Positions 15,691-24,370 of a stretch of DNA of 29,725 bases are shown piece by piece; the stretch's first letter is position 1, and every line of letters starts with the position of its first letter. Origin of the DNA: JBCDGZ01 sp038750655 (lineage in GTDB: Bacteria > Bacteroidota > Bacteroidia > Chitinophagales > Saprospiraceae). The translations under genes were made by a program, and so were the position numbers. The notes under the pieces were generated by a model, which saw nothing but the letters and a program-made list of their open reading frames with translations, did not search any database and was not told where the DNA came from. Location of the stretch: NCBI GenBank assembly GCA_038750655.1, contig JBCDGZ010000102.1:1-29725 (forward strand), given 5' to 3'.

Positions 15691-17046
15691 ATGATTAACC
15701 GACGGAAATTCATACAGAAAGCAGCCTTGGCTGCCGGGGCCAGCATCACTGCCCCTTATATCTTACCCTCGGGGCGACTCTTTGCTCAGACGGGATTGGC
15801 GATGGCGGACCACGTGGTCTTTGTCCTTTTTGCTGGGGGGGTACGCCAACAGGAGGCCATTTATCAACGCTACTTGGCCGATAGCCAGGGGGTGGATATT
15901 GAGGGAAATGTGCTCTATAATATGCTGCCGGGAGAAGGGCCAGACATCAAGATTGTTTATGGGGTAGATACGGCGGATGGTCAGCCCGGTGGTCAGCCTA
16001 TTGATCGCATCCTGAGCACGCCGCTTTCGGAGCAGGGAACTTTGTTTCCCGAACTGCGCTACTCCGGCGGGGGGACCGGACACTACGGCGGTCTAAGTAC
16101 TGGCGTCTCCGGGTATTACGGTACCACGCAGGGCCTACAGCAGCGCCCCTTGCATCCTACGATTTTTGAATACCTGCGCCGCCACCGAGGCTCGAAGGCC
16201 ACCGACATTTGGTTTATCGGCAATGGAATCGGAGGGTCTACGCCGCTGCTGAATCACTCTGAGTACGCTGGCTACGGCTCGCGCTATGGGGCTAATTTTT
16301 TTGCTCCTACGGTCACCTTTGGCTACGAAGGAGAGCGCCACCTCAAGGGCTTCAAATGCTATCACCCCGAGGAAGAACTCGACCCCGTCCGTCAGATGCG
16401 GGCCTTCCTCAATCAGAACTTCCTGCGACAGGGCCAAGCCATTCCTAACCTCAATAATACCGAAGAAGAGAAGGAAGACATCAAAGCTTTTATCAAAAGT
16501 ACCTTCGAACGCTTGGAGAACAATGAAATTGCTTTTCCGCCGGTCACTGATAACGGTGATTTGGCTACCGTAGGCTTTACCACTGAAGTACTGCGTTGGT
16601 TCAAGCCGCAGCTAACGGTGGTGAACATGAACAGTGTGGATACCTGCCACAGCAGTTTTACCGGCTATCTGAAAGCCCTGCATCGCGGCGATCACGCCAT
16701 CGGCCATCTGTGGAATTTTATCCAAACTCAAGTCCCCGAAATGGCGGGCAATACTGCCTTGATTGTCATGCCTGAGCATGGCCGCAACTTGCAGCACAAT
16801 TCGATTATGGATGAAAATGACTGGTTCTCCTTCGACCACGACTCAGATGAGAACTCCCGACGCATTTTTGCGATGATGGCCGGGCCAGGTATCGACGCCA
16901 ATCTCCGGGTTGGTAGTGAGGCCAATCCCATTGGCGATGCCGCTGATATTGTCCCCACCATAGCTCAAATACTAGGAATCAAAAGTGATGTGATAAATGC
17001 TGGGCTGCTGAATGGCAATGCTCGCTCTTTATTTGATCGAATATAA
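15691..17046 (+). CDS. Tat-exported DUF1501-like protein of the alkaline phosphatase superfamily
   Basis: This 451-residue protein opens with a twin-arginine signal (NRRKFIQKAALAAGASI, cleavage probably after FAQ at about 33), so it is exported folded. VVFVLFAGGVRQ at about 42-53 occupies the place of the first metal/nucleophile region of the fold but lacks the usual Asp. Later possible ligands remain: D317 and H320 (VDTCHSS), E362 and H363 (MPEHGRN), and D382/H383 (FSFDHDSD). DAADIVPTIAQILGI near the C-terminus is typical of sulfatase/DUF1501-type proteins. It may be a metal-site variant or a non-enzymatic member. The neighbours, DUF1549-like and cytochrome-like proteins, are the same partners DUF1501 has in Planctomycetes. 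The family assignment is by motif and context only. Confidence 0.68.
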   Translation: MINRRKFIQKAALAAGASITAPYILPSGRLFAQTGLAMADHVVFVLFAGGVRQQEAIYQRYLADSQGVDIEGNVLYNMLPGEGPDIKIVYGVDTADGQPGGQPIDRILSTPLSEQGTLFPELRYSGGGTGHYGGLSTGVSGYYGTTQGLQQRPLHPTIFEYLRRHRGSKATDIWFIGNGIGGSTPLLNHSEYAGYGSRYGANFFAPTVTFGYEGERHLKGFKCYHPEEELDPVRQMRAFLNQNFLRQGQAIPNLNNTEEEKEDIKAFIKSTFERLENNEIAFPPVTDNGDLATVGFTTEVLRWFKPQLTVVNMNSVDTCHSSFTGYLKALHRGDHAIGHLWNFIQTQVPEMAGNTALIVMPEHGRNLQHNSIMDENDWFSFDHDSDENSRRIFAMMAGPGIDANLRVGSEANPIGDAADIVPTIAQILGIKSDVINAGLLNGNARSLFDRI

Positions 17047-17111
17047 ATCCGAATCCCCAATGAGATAATTGACTTGACCTATTTCCCCACAAACAAACCC
17101 TATAAACCAAG

Positions 17112-18059
17112 ATGAGAACACCAAAATACTGTTTCATATTACTACTGGTAATGTTTCTATTGGCTGGCTCCTGTAAAAAGGAGCCGGTCAATCCTTATGA
17201 TCAAGTCAATCTCCCTACACAAGATACGGTGGAAACTCAAGAGCCGGCCCCCGCTTCGATTGCTAGTTTGCACGCCAAAGTATTCCGCCCCACTTGCGCC
17301 AATTCTGGTTGCCACGACGGCAGCTTTGAGCCGGATTTTAGAACCTTGGGCAGTACCTACAGCAGTCTGGTCTATCAGCCCATTATTAAAAATGATCCAG
17401 ATGGGACATACGAATATCGCGTTGTCCCTGGCCAGCCAGCGCAATCGCTGCTCTTAGCTCGATTGACATCTGACATCGATGGGATGTCGGGTATTATGCC
17501 GCTGATTATTGAGCCGGACTCGGATTGGCCGGAGCAGAAAGATACTTATATCGATAATATCCGACAGTGGATTGCCGAAGGCGCGAAGGATGTTTTTGGG
17601 AATACCACCGTACCGGGCAATACCCAGCCTCAGCTGCTGGGCGTAGCGGCCCGTGGCAGCAATTGGCTCAAACGCCTGGACAGCGGCGAGGGCGCGATCA
17701 AAGTATCGACCAATGAAACCGACATCGTCCTCTACTTCGCTATCGAAGATGACGAGCAGCAGCCCACGGAGCTGACTGAAAATAGAATCCGCTTCGCCGC
17801 CGCTAAAAACAGTTTCGCCAATTCGACGGACTACCCCCTGGAGGTTTTATCTGATGGCGTCATTTACACTGGACACAGCGGCTCGGAAGTCAGCTACCAT
17901 CACAAAATCATGATCAAACCTCAGGATTTTGCGGCCCCCGGTGAGACGCTTTATTTCCGCATCTATGTCAAGGATCAGGATAATCCAGTGACGGAGATTC
18001 CAGCGGATGGGAGTGCGGATCATTTGAAGGTGTATTGCTCGATGAGTTTAGTGCAGTAG
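17112..18059 (+). CDS. Lipoprotein with PSCyt1-like CX4CH cytochrome domain
   Basis: The 315-residue predicted lipoprotein has the lipid Cys C21 (LLAGSCKKEP). Residues about 53-158 resemble planctomycete-type cytochrome c domains: KVFRPTCANSGCHDGSFEPDF gives C62-x4-C67-H68, and M129 in SGIMPL could be the distal haem ligand. The segment ends IRQWIAEGAKD, as cytochrome domains do. The four-residue spacing differs from the usual CXXCH, so covalent haem is possible but unproven. The C-terminal 150 residues are beta-rich and unrecognised. The gene sits 65 bp after the Tat-exported protein and 17 bp before the next lipoprotein. Confidence 0.65.
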   Translation: MRTPKYCFILLLVMFLLAGSCKKEPVNPYDQVNLPTQDTVETQEPAPASIASLHAKVFRPTCANSGCHDGSFEPDFRTLGSTYSSLVYQPIIKNDPDGTYEYRVVPGQPAQSLLLARLTSDIDGMSGIMPLIIEPDSDWPEQKDTYIDNIRQWIAEGAKDVFGNTTVPGNTQPQLLGVAARGSNWLKRLDSGEGAIKVSTNETDIVLYFAIEDDEQQPTELTENRIRFAAAKNSFANSTDYPLEVLSDGVIYTGHSGSEVSYHHKIMIKPQDFAAPGETLYFRIYVKDQDNPVTEIPADGSADHLKVYCSMSLVQ

Positions 18060-18076
18060 GGTGCAAAAAAAAGAAA

Positions 18077-18541
18077 ATGAATTACAAAAAATACCACAAT
18101 CTTCTCCTCAGCTTGTTGCTTCTGAGCGTTCTCCTCCCAAGTTGCGAGAAAGTTTCTGACGAGCCTGTATTCGACGTTCAGCCGCGTATTGAGCTGTTGG
18201 AGGTGTCCAATAATGTGTTAACCCAATTCCGCGATCCATTGCGTATTCGGATCGCGTATGAAGATGGTGATGGCGATCTTGGCCATCCCAATGCCGATAT
18301 TAACTCAATCTTTGTCAGGGATAGCCGGTTGGCAGAGGAAGACCAGTACTACCTCGCGCCGCTGGCGCCTGACGGAGCGAGCATCTCGATTCAAGGGACC
18401 TTGAATATTGAGCTGCCGCCTACTTTTATACTGGGGAATGCCGATCGGGAGACGACGGTTTTTACCCTCTACCTCCTTGATCGGGCGGGGAATGAAAGCA
18501 ATCGGATTGAGACCGGCGAAATTAGCATTGTAAAAGACTAG
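18077..18541 (+). CDS. Small lipoprotein with Asp-rich YEDGDGDLG motif
   Basis: This is a 154-residue predicted lipoprotein from the ATG at 18077 (MNYKKYHNLLLSLL...LPSCEK; lipid Cys about 23). An in-frame TTG at 18035 would overlap the previous gene and is rejected. The mature part is predicted beta-rich, with RIRIAYEDGDGDLGHPNADIN in the middle; the acidic cluster could bind calcium. It ends in an Ig-like-looking strand series (TVFTLYLLDRAGNES). I do not recognise a named family. It lies 13 bp before the large T9SS protein, so the two probably work at the same surface. Confidence 0.65.
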   Translation: MNYKKYHNLLLSLLLLSVLLPSCEKVSDEPVFDVQPRIELLEVSNNVLTQFRDPLRIRIAYEDGDGDLGHPNADINSIFVRDSRLAEEDQYYLAPLAPDGASISIQGTLNIELPPTFILGNADRETTVFTLYLLDRAGNESNRIETGEISIVKD

Positions 18542-18554
18542 TTGTTTGAAATAT

Positions 18555-21500
18555 ATGAAAGTTATTCTACCTCCTTTGCTGATGCTTGTAGTTGTATGGA
18601 GTGTACAACTGCAAGCTCAGCCTACATATACCATGAGTACCCAGACCGTAGATGACTGTGAAGGCATTTTGCTGGATAGTGAAAACGGTGATGTTGGTGG
18701 TACTTATGATCATAACGAAAATTACAGTTTCTCGATCTGTATTCCGGGGGCTGATCGCATCAACCTGGAATTTCAGCAGTTCTGTACAGAAGAGGATTTC
18801 GATTATTTACGAATTTTCGATGGACCGGATACCTTATCCCCTCAAATTGGGGGGGTGTATACCGGTGAAGATGACCCTCCGATGGTCGTCGTTACAAGTG
18901 GTTGCCTGACGGTTAACTTTATCAGTGATGTCAGCGTAACCTGCACTGGCTGGTATGCTCGGTGGTGGATTGAATTTGAAGAGCCAGTGCCCCCGGATAT
19001 TCTGCCGATCAGCAACTTGAGCTGTGGCAGCCACACTCTGTCTTTCACCTTTGGTGAGCCCCTTCCCTGTGACTCTCTTTATTTAGCCGCGTTTTCAGTT
19101 TTGGGGCCGCAGGTACCGGAGATCATTTCAGTTGATCCCGGTGCCTGCTCCGGGGGTGTGAGCACATCGGTCACCCTGACCTTCGCCGACCCCTTGACCA
19201 TCGGGGGCGACTATCGCGTCCGCTATCAACTCTATCGACCTAACTCCTGCGATATTTTACGAGAACTTTTTTCTACTGAGCCTTTCGGTATCTATGATTG
19301 TCCGCTTAATGTTGTTTTGGAAATCCCCGACGAACCGCTCTGCGCCGGCGACTGTATCCGCATCAGCGCCATTGCCGACGGTGGCGATCCCAATACCTAC
19401 TCCTACAGCTGGTCGCCGAGCCTACCCGACAGTGCCAGCCTGCAAATATGCCCCGATAGCTTTACCAACTACAGCGTAACGGTCAGTGATGGCTTCGGCG
19501 CGACGGCCAGCGCCAGCATCGATGTCGACCCCGCTCCACTGCCGACCATCAACAGCGACGACCTCTCCATCTGCCAATCGGATGCCCCCTTCGAACTGAC
19601 GGCTACGCCGCCCGGCGGAGCATGGTCGGGCGCTGGAATCAGCGAGGCCGTCGCCAGTACAGGCTTATACGACCCTTCGCTGGTCGACGCTACCGCAGAC
19701 ACTGTTTACTATACTGATCCCACAACCGGCTGCGCCAGCAGCATCGCTGTTGAAATCAATGAATTGGACGTAGGTACCGATGACGCGGCCTGCCCTAACA
19801 CTGCCGCTTTTTATGTTTCCGGAGGGACGCCCGATGGAGGGAGCTGGTCGGGGATGCATATTCAGCCGGACGGCCTCTTTGATCCGATAGCAATTGGAAG
19901 CTTTCCCGTAACTTATACTCATCCTAATGGCTGCTCGGGTACTAAGATGGTTAATGTTGGCGCCATACAACTGCCCCTCATCGATACCCTCTGTCAATCA
20001 GACACGCCTTTCGAATTAGCGGTGACCCCTTTTGGCGGGCAGTGGGTAGGCCCAGGTATTGAAGACGAGGATACGGGCTTGTTCAATCCTCAGTTGGCGG
20101 GTGCTGGGGAAGTGGAGTTGATCTACCAAATCAGTGGTTGCAGCGATACCCTGCGGTTCTTTATCAAAGGCATTAATGCGGGGGAAGACCTCTCCGCCTG
20201 CCCCGCGCAACCCTCCTTTATTCTGCCCGGCGACTGGTCACCCGCCGGCGGCCTGTGGAGCGGGCTGGGCATCATCGACCAAATCAGTGGGCGCTACGAT
20301 CCCACGCTCCTGCCCGACGGCACCAACGATACCCTGCTGTACACCGCCAACGGCTGCGCCGCCCAACGCATCGTCTACATCCGCCAAACGCGCATTGACT
20401 ATACCGATACCTTCCTACTCTGCGATAACGAAGGCCCTTTAGAGCTTTCGATGGCACTTTTTGGCATTATACCCGAGGGCGGCACCTGGACGGGGCCTGG
20501 GCTTTCGGGTGAAGCAGGCATCTGGCCCGACCTTTTCGATCCGCTGGCCGCCGGGCGCGGAACGCATCTGCTGATCTACACGGCCAATACCTGTATCGAT
20601 AGCCTCTATATTCGGGTGCTGGCAGCGCCAGTCCTTCGCCCTGCGCTGTTTTGCATTGAGGATGCTCCGGCGCAGTTGGCCAGCAATCTCGCGGGAGGCC
20701 GCTGGCGCGGCCCGGGGATTGTCAACCGGCAAGCGGGGATTTTTGATCCCCGAAGGGCGGGGGTAGGTGTACATCAGATTACGCAGGAATCGCCAGAGGG
20801 CTGTAGCAGTACGGTGGAGGTGACGGTCGTCCCACCGCCCGATCCTGGGCTGGACAGCCTGCCTGATTTTTATTGTTTTAAAGATACCCTCTTACTCTCC
20901 GTAACTGATCCTCAGATCAACAGCTTGTTGGTCGACGGGGTAGCTTACCAAGATTTTAATCCGGCCGAAATTGGTCCCGGCGACCATACGCTGGAGTTCA
21001 CCGCAGGTATCGGCGAGTGCTTGACAGAGGGGAGTCTGCGCTTTACGGTCGGGTTGCCCATAGCGGTACAGTTGCCTTTTTATCAGGACAGCATCTGCTA
21101 TGGGACTTCTATACAATTGATTGCCGAAGGCAGCGGGGGGCTGCCCGGGGCAAGTTATACTTACTCCTGGGATCAAGGGCTGGGCTTCGGCAGCAACCAC
21201 CTGGTCGCGCCAACTGTTACTACACACTATACCGTCCATGTAACAGACGGATGTTCTGATCCAGCAAGCGCCACCCTGTTTGTATTTGTCCATCCGGAGA
21301 TTCAGTCGATTTCTAGTACCGGTCCCAGGGTTTGTTTTGACGATACTACTTTTGCTACCATACAGGCCCTACCTCTAGGTCACCAATACCAGTATGTCTG
21401 GGATACCGATCCGCCGACCTACGGCCCGCGCGTCGAAAGTTATCCCACCGATTATGAGGTTCAAATTACGGATACGCTGACCGGCTGCACTACTACGGCC

Positions 21501-22064
21501 GAGGTGGAGCTGCCCGGCTATGCGCCCATTCAAGCCAATTTTGGCATCAACCCCAACGAGGAGTGCATCTCTAGTCTGGACCCAACGATTCAACTGCTGG
21601 ACTTCAGCGTAGGGGGCGTGCGAGGACACTGGAACTTTGGCGATAGCAGCTTTAATGAGCCTTATATTTTTGGGCAAGAATTATCGCATGAGTTTCCGGA
21701 TACGGGCAGCTATCTCATTCAGTTGTACATCGAAAATGAAGGCGAGTGTAGCTCCGTGTTTTCGCGCGAAGTGTGCATCCGGGCCGAGCATCGCCTGTTC
21801 GCTCCCAATGCTTTCACCCCGAATTACGATGGCCGAAACGATGTTTTTCATTTCAAAGGTGTCGGTATTGCTTCGCTGAGCTGGCAGGTCTTCAACCGCT
21901 GGGGGCAGCAGCTCTTTGTGGCCAATGGGATGGAGGCGGCCTGGGATGGGCAGTTTAAGGGGAGAATGGTGGAGCCGGGAGTGTATACTTACGTGGCGCG
22001 CTATACTACGGAGCACAATTCACGGCCACAGGTGTTGAAAGGTTTTGTGACGGTGGTGTATTAA
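18555..22064 (+). CDS. Large CUB/PKD surface protein with six GG-W-G modules and T9SS type B sorting domain
   Basis: The protein has 1169 residues from the ATG at 18555 (an in-frame TTG lies at 18546); the signal peptide ends LQAQ. Residues about 22-145 form a CUB domain (DCEGILLDSENG, FDYLRIFDG, GWYARWWIEF). About 150-335 hold Ig-like segments. About 338-755 contain six divergent modules of 60-70 residues, each with a Cys near the start, a GGxWxG core (GGAWSG, GGSWSG, GGQWVG, GGLWSG, GGTWTG, GGRWRG), a G-hydrophobic-DP or NP motif and a late Cys. More Ig/PKD-like units follow, including HWNFGDSSF. The last 90 residues (FAPNAFTPNYDGRNDVF to TYVARY) are the gliding-motility/T9SS type B domain. 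It is probably an adhesin or scaffold anchored outside the cell, and is the last gene of the six-gene unit. Confidence 0.88.
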   Translation: MKVILPPLLMLVVVWSVQLQAQPTYTMSTQTVDDCEGILLDSENGDVGGTYDHNENYSFSICIPGADRINLEFQQFCTEEDFDYLRIFDGPDTLSPQIGGVYTGEDDPPMVVVTSGCLTVNFISDVSVTCTGWYARWWIEFEEPVPPDILPISNLSCGSHTLSFTFGEPLPCDSLYLAAFSVLGPQVPEIISVDPGACSGGVSTSVTLTFADPLTIGGDYRVRYQLYRPNSCDILRELFSTEPFGIYDCPLNVVLEIPDEPLCAGDCIRISAIADGGDPNTYSYSWSPSLPDSASLQICPDSFTNYSVTVSDGFGATASASIDVDPAPLPTINSDDLSICQSDAPFELTATPPGGAWSGAGISEAVASTGLYDPSLVDATADTVYYTDPTTGCASSIAVEINELDVGTDDAACPNTAAFYVSGGTPDGGSWSGMHIQPDGLFDPIAIGSFPVTYTHPNGCSGTKMVNVGAIQLPLIDTLCQSDTPFELAVTPFGGQWVGPGIEDEDTGLFNPQLAGAGEVELIYQISGCSDTLRFFIKGINAGEDLSACPAQPSFILPGDWSPAGGLWSGLGIIDQISGRYDPTLLPDGTNDTLLYTANGCAAQRIVYIRQTRIDYTDTFLLCDNEGPLELSMALFGIIPEGGTWTGPGLSGEAGIWPDLFDPLAAGRGTHLLIYTANTCIDSLYIRVLAAPVLRPALFCIEDAPAQLASNLAGGRWRGPGIVNRQAGIFDPRRAGVGVHQITQESPEGCSSTVEVTVVPPPDPGLDSLPDFYCFKDTLLLSVTDPQINSLLVDGVAYQDFNPAEIGPGDHTLEFTAGIGECLTEGSLRFTVGLPIAVQLPFYQDSICYGTSIQLIAEGSGGLPGASYTYSWDQGLGFGSNHLVAPTVTTHYTVHVTDGCSDPASATLFVFVHPEIQSISSTGPRVCFDDTTFATIQALPLGHQYQYVWDTDPPTYGPRVESYPTDYEVQITDTLTGCTTTAEVELPGYAPIQANFGINPNEECISSLDPTIQLLDFSVGGVRGHWNFGDSSFNEPYIFGQELSHEFPDTGSYLIQLYIENEGECSSVFSREVCIRAEHRLFAPNAFTPNYDGRNDVFHFKGVGIASLSWQVFNRWGQQLFVANGMEAAWDGQFKGRMVEPGVYTYVARYTTEHNSRPQVLKGFVTVVY

Positions 22065-22070
22065 AAGATA

Positions 22071-22104
22071 GAGGGCCATGCGCATCTTGATGTGCATGGC
22101 CCTC
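22071..22104 (+). terminator. Long hairpin between convergent genes
   Basis: GAGGGCCATGCGCA at 22071-22084 pairs with TGTGCATGGCCCTC at 22091-22104 (14-bp stem with one G-U pair and a 6-nt loop), 6 nt after the stop of the large surface-protein gene. No T-run follows on the plus strand; a short TCTTTT follows on the minus strand. It probably ends or protects the operon mRNA and may act in both directions. Confidence 0.6.
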
Positions 22105-22125
22105 GGTAGCTTACTACTCGTCTTG

Positions 22126-24210
22126 CTAGTCGTTCATTCCCAATTCATTCATAATAAACTCATACTGAATTTCCAGATCATTGATCGTTTGCTCGGTCGA
22201 TTTACCACTGCCGTGGCCGCTGTCATAATCCATGTAGAGCATAATTGGATTGAGCTGACCGGGATTATTCTGTAGAGCGGCGACAAATTTCTTAGCGTGT
22301 AGCGGGTCAACGCGGGTGTCATTTTCTCCGGCCGTTACGAGGGTCGTGGGGAGGTTGAGGCCCTGACGGATATTGTGGTAGGGAGAATAGGACAGGAGGT
22401 TGGGGAAATCCTCGGCTTTATCAGGATCGCCGTATTCTGGAATCCAGTAGCGGGCGATGAGGAACTTGTGGTAGCGAACCATATCCAGAAGCGGAACTGC
22501 GCAAATGGCTGCTCGGAACAGATCGGGGCGCTGGGTAATGACTGCACCGACGAGCAGGCCGCCGTTACTGCCGCCGCGAATGGCCAGGCGCTGGTTGCTG
22601 GTGTAGCCTTCATCGATCAGGTATTCTGCCGCTGCGATGAAGTCGTCGAAGCTGTTTTGTTTCTTTTCTAACATCCCATCCAGGTGCCACTGCTCGCCGT
22701 ATTCATCACCACCTCGGATGCAGGCAATGGCGTAAACCCCACCTCGATTGATGAAGGTTGCCGATAAGCCAACGTAGCCCGGAGACATTCCATAGTTGAA
22801 TCCGCCGTAGCCGTAGAGCAGGGCAGGATTACTGCCATCCAGTTTTACGCCCTTCTTATGCATCACAAAGATTGGAACGCGGGTGCCATCTTTGGATTCG
22901 AAGAATTTGATAGAGGCCTCAATATCGTCGGTATCCAGAGGGACTTCGCGGGTGAAGTACAGCTCCCAGCTCATCGTGCTGGCGTCCATTTTGTAGATTT
23001 TAGTGGGCGCAGTGAAGGTGCTGAGGTTGATGTACATGGTATTGGACTCGCGGTGGTAGGAAAATCCAGCGACGTTGCCTACCTCCGGCGATTCGATTTC
23101 TTTAATCAGTTTGCCCTCCAATGAATAGGCGAAAAGGCGGCTGACTACATCTTTTTTGGCGTGTACGATCAGGTGCTCGCCGGTCACTTCAAAGTTTTCG
23201 ATGACCATATCTTCCTGCTCGGGCACCAGGGTTTTCCAATTTTCGAAGGCAGGATTGTTCTTATCGGCTACCATGATTTTGAACTTGGGGGCTTCGTGAT
23301 TGGTGAGGAAGTAAATCTTATCGCCGATGGCATCGGGGTAGGCCCGCGAGGTGGTACTGCTGAAGATGGTTTGAGGTTCTTTGTCGCTATTAACGGGGCG
23401 TACTTTGAGGGTATTAGAGTAAAAATCACCTTCGGAGGTGAAGGTCAGGTCGCTGTACTGCGTATCCCAGATGGATTTAAAGTCTTTGGCATCTTTGGGG
23501 GCAAAAAGGAAGCGGTCTTCGCTGCGGTCGCTGCCGATCTTGTGTAGGAAGGTTTTGAGGGGAATTTGGTTTTCCAGCATCTCTTTGGTACCGACGGTGA
23601 TGTAGGCGTGTTGCTCATCTTTGGTCCAGGTGAAGCCGCGTAGGCCTTCGATGGGCGCACCGAGTATCTTACCGGTTCTAGTATCCACAATCCGGTAGGT
23701 GCTGATTTCAGCGCCCTTACTTTGTATGCCAACGGCTACTTTTTCCCCTTCTTTGGTAAAATTGACGCCCGATATAGCCGAAAGCCCGGAGTCGTCGATT
23801 TGTGTAGGATCAAAAATGAGCACTTCTTTTTCATCTAATCGAGTGTATAATTTGTACTGTTGCTCTCCTTTCTTTTTGACGTAGTAAAACTGCCGTTCTC
23901 CTCGCAGGAAAGTAGGGCCAGTAATGTCTCTATCGACATAGGCGCTGATCTCCTCGCGGAGTCCTTCGACATTCTTACTGGTGTTTTGAAGATAGTTGAG
24001 GGTATAGTCGTGTTGTTTTTTCGTCCATTCTATCACTGCTGGCGCTTCTTTGTCTTCCAACCAGCGGTAGTTATCCGTAATTTGGAAACCGTGTACGTTA
24101 TCAACGACGGTTTCTTTTGCCGTTTGTGGAGGCTTGAAAGCGACCTGGGCCTTGTTTGTCTGGGGTACAAGCATAATAATTACTGTAATGATTTGGAGAA
24201 AAAATTTCAT
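22126..24210 (-). CDS. Prolyl oligopeptidase family serine peptidase (S9A)
   Basis: The protein has 694 residues from the ATG at 24210. A longer reading to 24261 starts before the signal peptide (FFLQIITVIIMLVPQTNKAQ) and is rejected. The N-terminal part after the signal (VVDNVHGFQITDNYRWLEDKEAP) is diagnostic of S9A. A seven-bladed propeller spans about 80-420. The C-terminal hydrolase holds the catalytic triad: S548 in RGGSNGG, D631 in GENDTRVDP and H666 in DSGHGSG. It cleaves short peptides after proline, here in the periplasm. It has about 160 bp of upstream sequence of its own and converges with the large surface-protein gene. Confidence 0.93.
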   Translation of the reverse strand: MKFFLQIITVIIMLVPQTNKAQVAFKPPQTAKETVVDNVHGFQITDNYRWLEDKEAPAVIEWTKKQHDYTLNYLQNTSKNVEGLREEISAYVDRDITGPTFLRGERQFYYVKKKGEQQYKLYTRLDEKEVLIFDPTQIDDSGLSAISGVNFTKEGEKVAVGIQSKGAEISTYRIVDTRTGKILGAPIEGLRGFTWTKDEQHAYITVGTKEMLENQIPLKTFLHKIGSDRSEDRFLFAPKDAKDFKSIWDTQYSDLTFTSEGDFYSNTLKVRPVNSDKEPQTIFSSTTSRAYPDAIGDKIYFLTNHEAPKFKIMVADKNNPAFENWKTLVPEQEDMVIENFEVTGEHLIVHAKKDVVSRLFAYSLEGKLIKEIESPEVGNVAGFSYHRESNTMYINLSTFTAPTKIYKMDASTMSWELYFTREVPLDTDDIEASIKFFESKDGTRVPIFVMHKKGVKLDGSNPALLYGYGGFNYGMSPGYVGLSATFINRGGVYAIACIRGGDEYGEQWHLDGMLEKKQNSFDDFIAAAEYLIDEGYTSNQRLAIRGGSNGGLLVGAVITQRPDLFRAAICAVPLLDMVRYHKFLIARYWIPEYGDPDKAEDFPNLLSYSPYHNIRQGLNLPTTLVTAGENDTRVDPLHAKKFVAALQNNPGQLNPIMLYMDYDSGHGSGKSTEQTINDLEIQYEFIMNELGMND

Positions 24211-24370
24211 GCGATGTAAAATTTTAGATTTAGAGCATTCCCGCCAATAGGGCTTACCCATAAGGATGTATTCAAATAAAAGTATTGGATAGCACCGATC
24301 AGAGGTGCCTAATATAGGAGTAAATACAGAAATGCGGAAGAAAGAGAATCCGAGATTCGGAACTTTAACG

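Noticed and set aside
24211..24261. N-terminal extension of the prolyl oligopeptidase
   Set aside because: It would place 17 non-hydrophobic residues before the signal peptide; the ATG at 24210 is the natural start.
24295..24330. Short hairpin (GCACC/GGTGC) between the TrpF-like and peptidase genes
   Set aside because: Only a 5-bp stem with no T-run on either strand; too weak to call a terminator or riboswitch.
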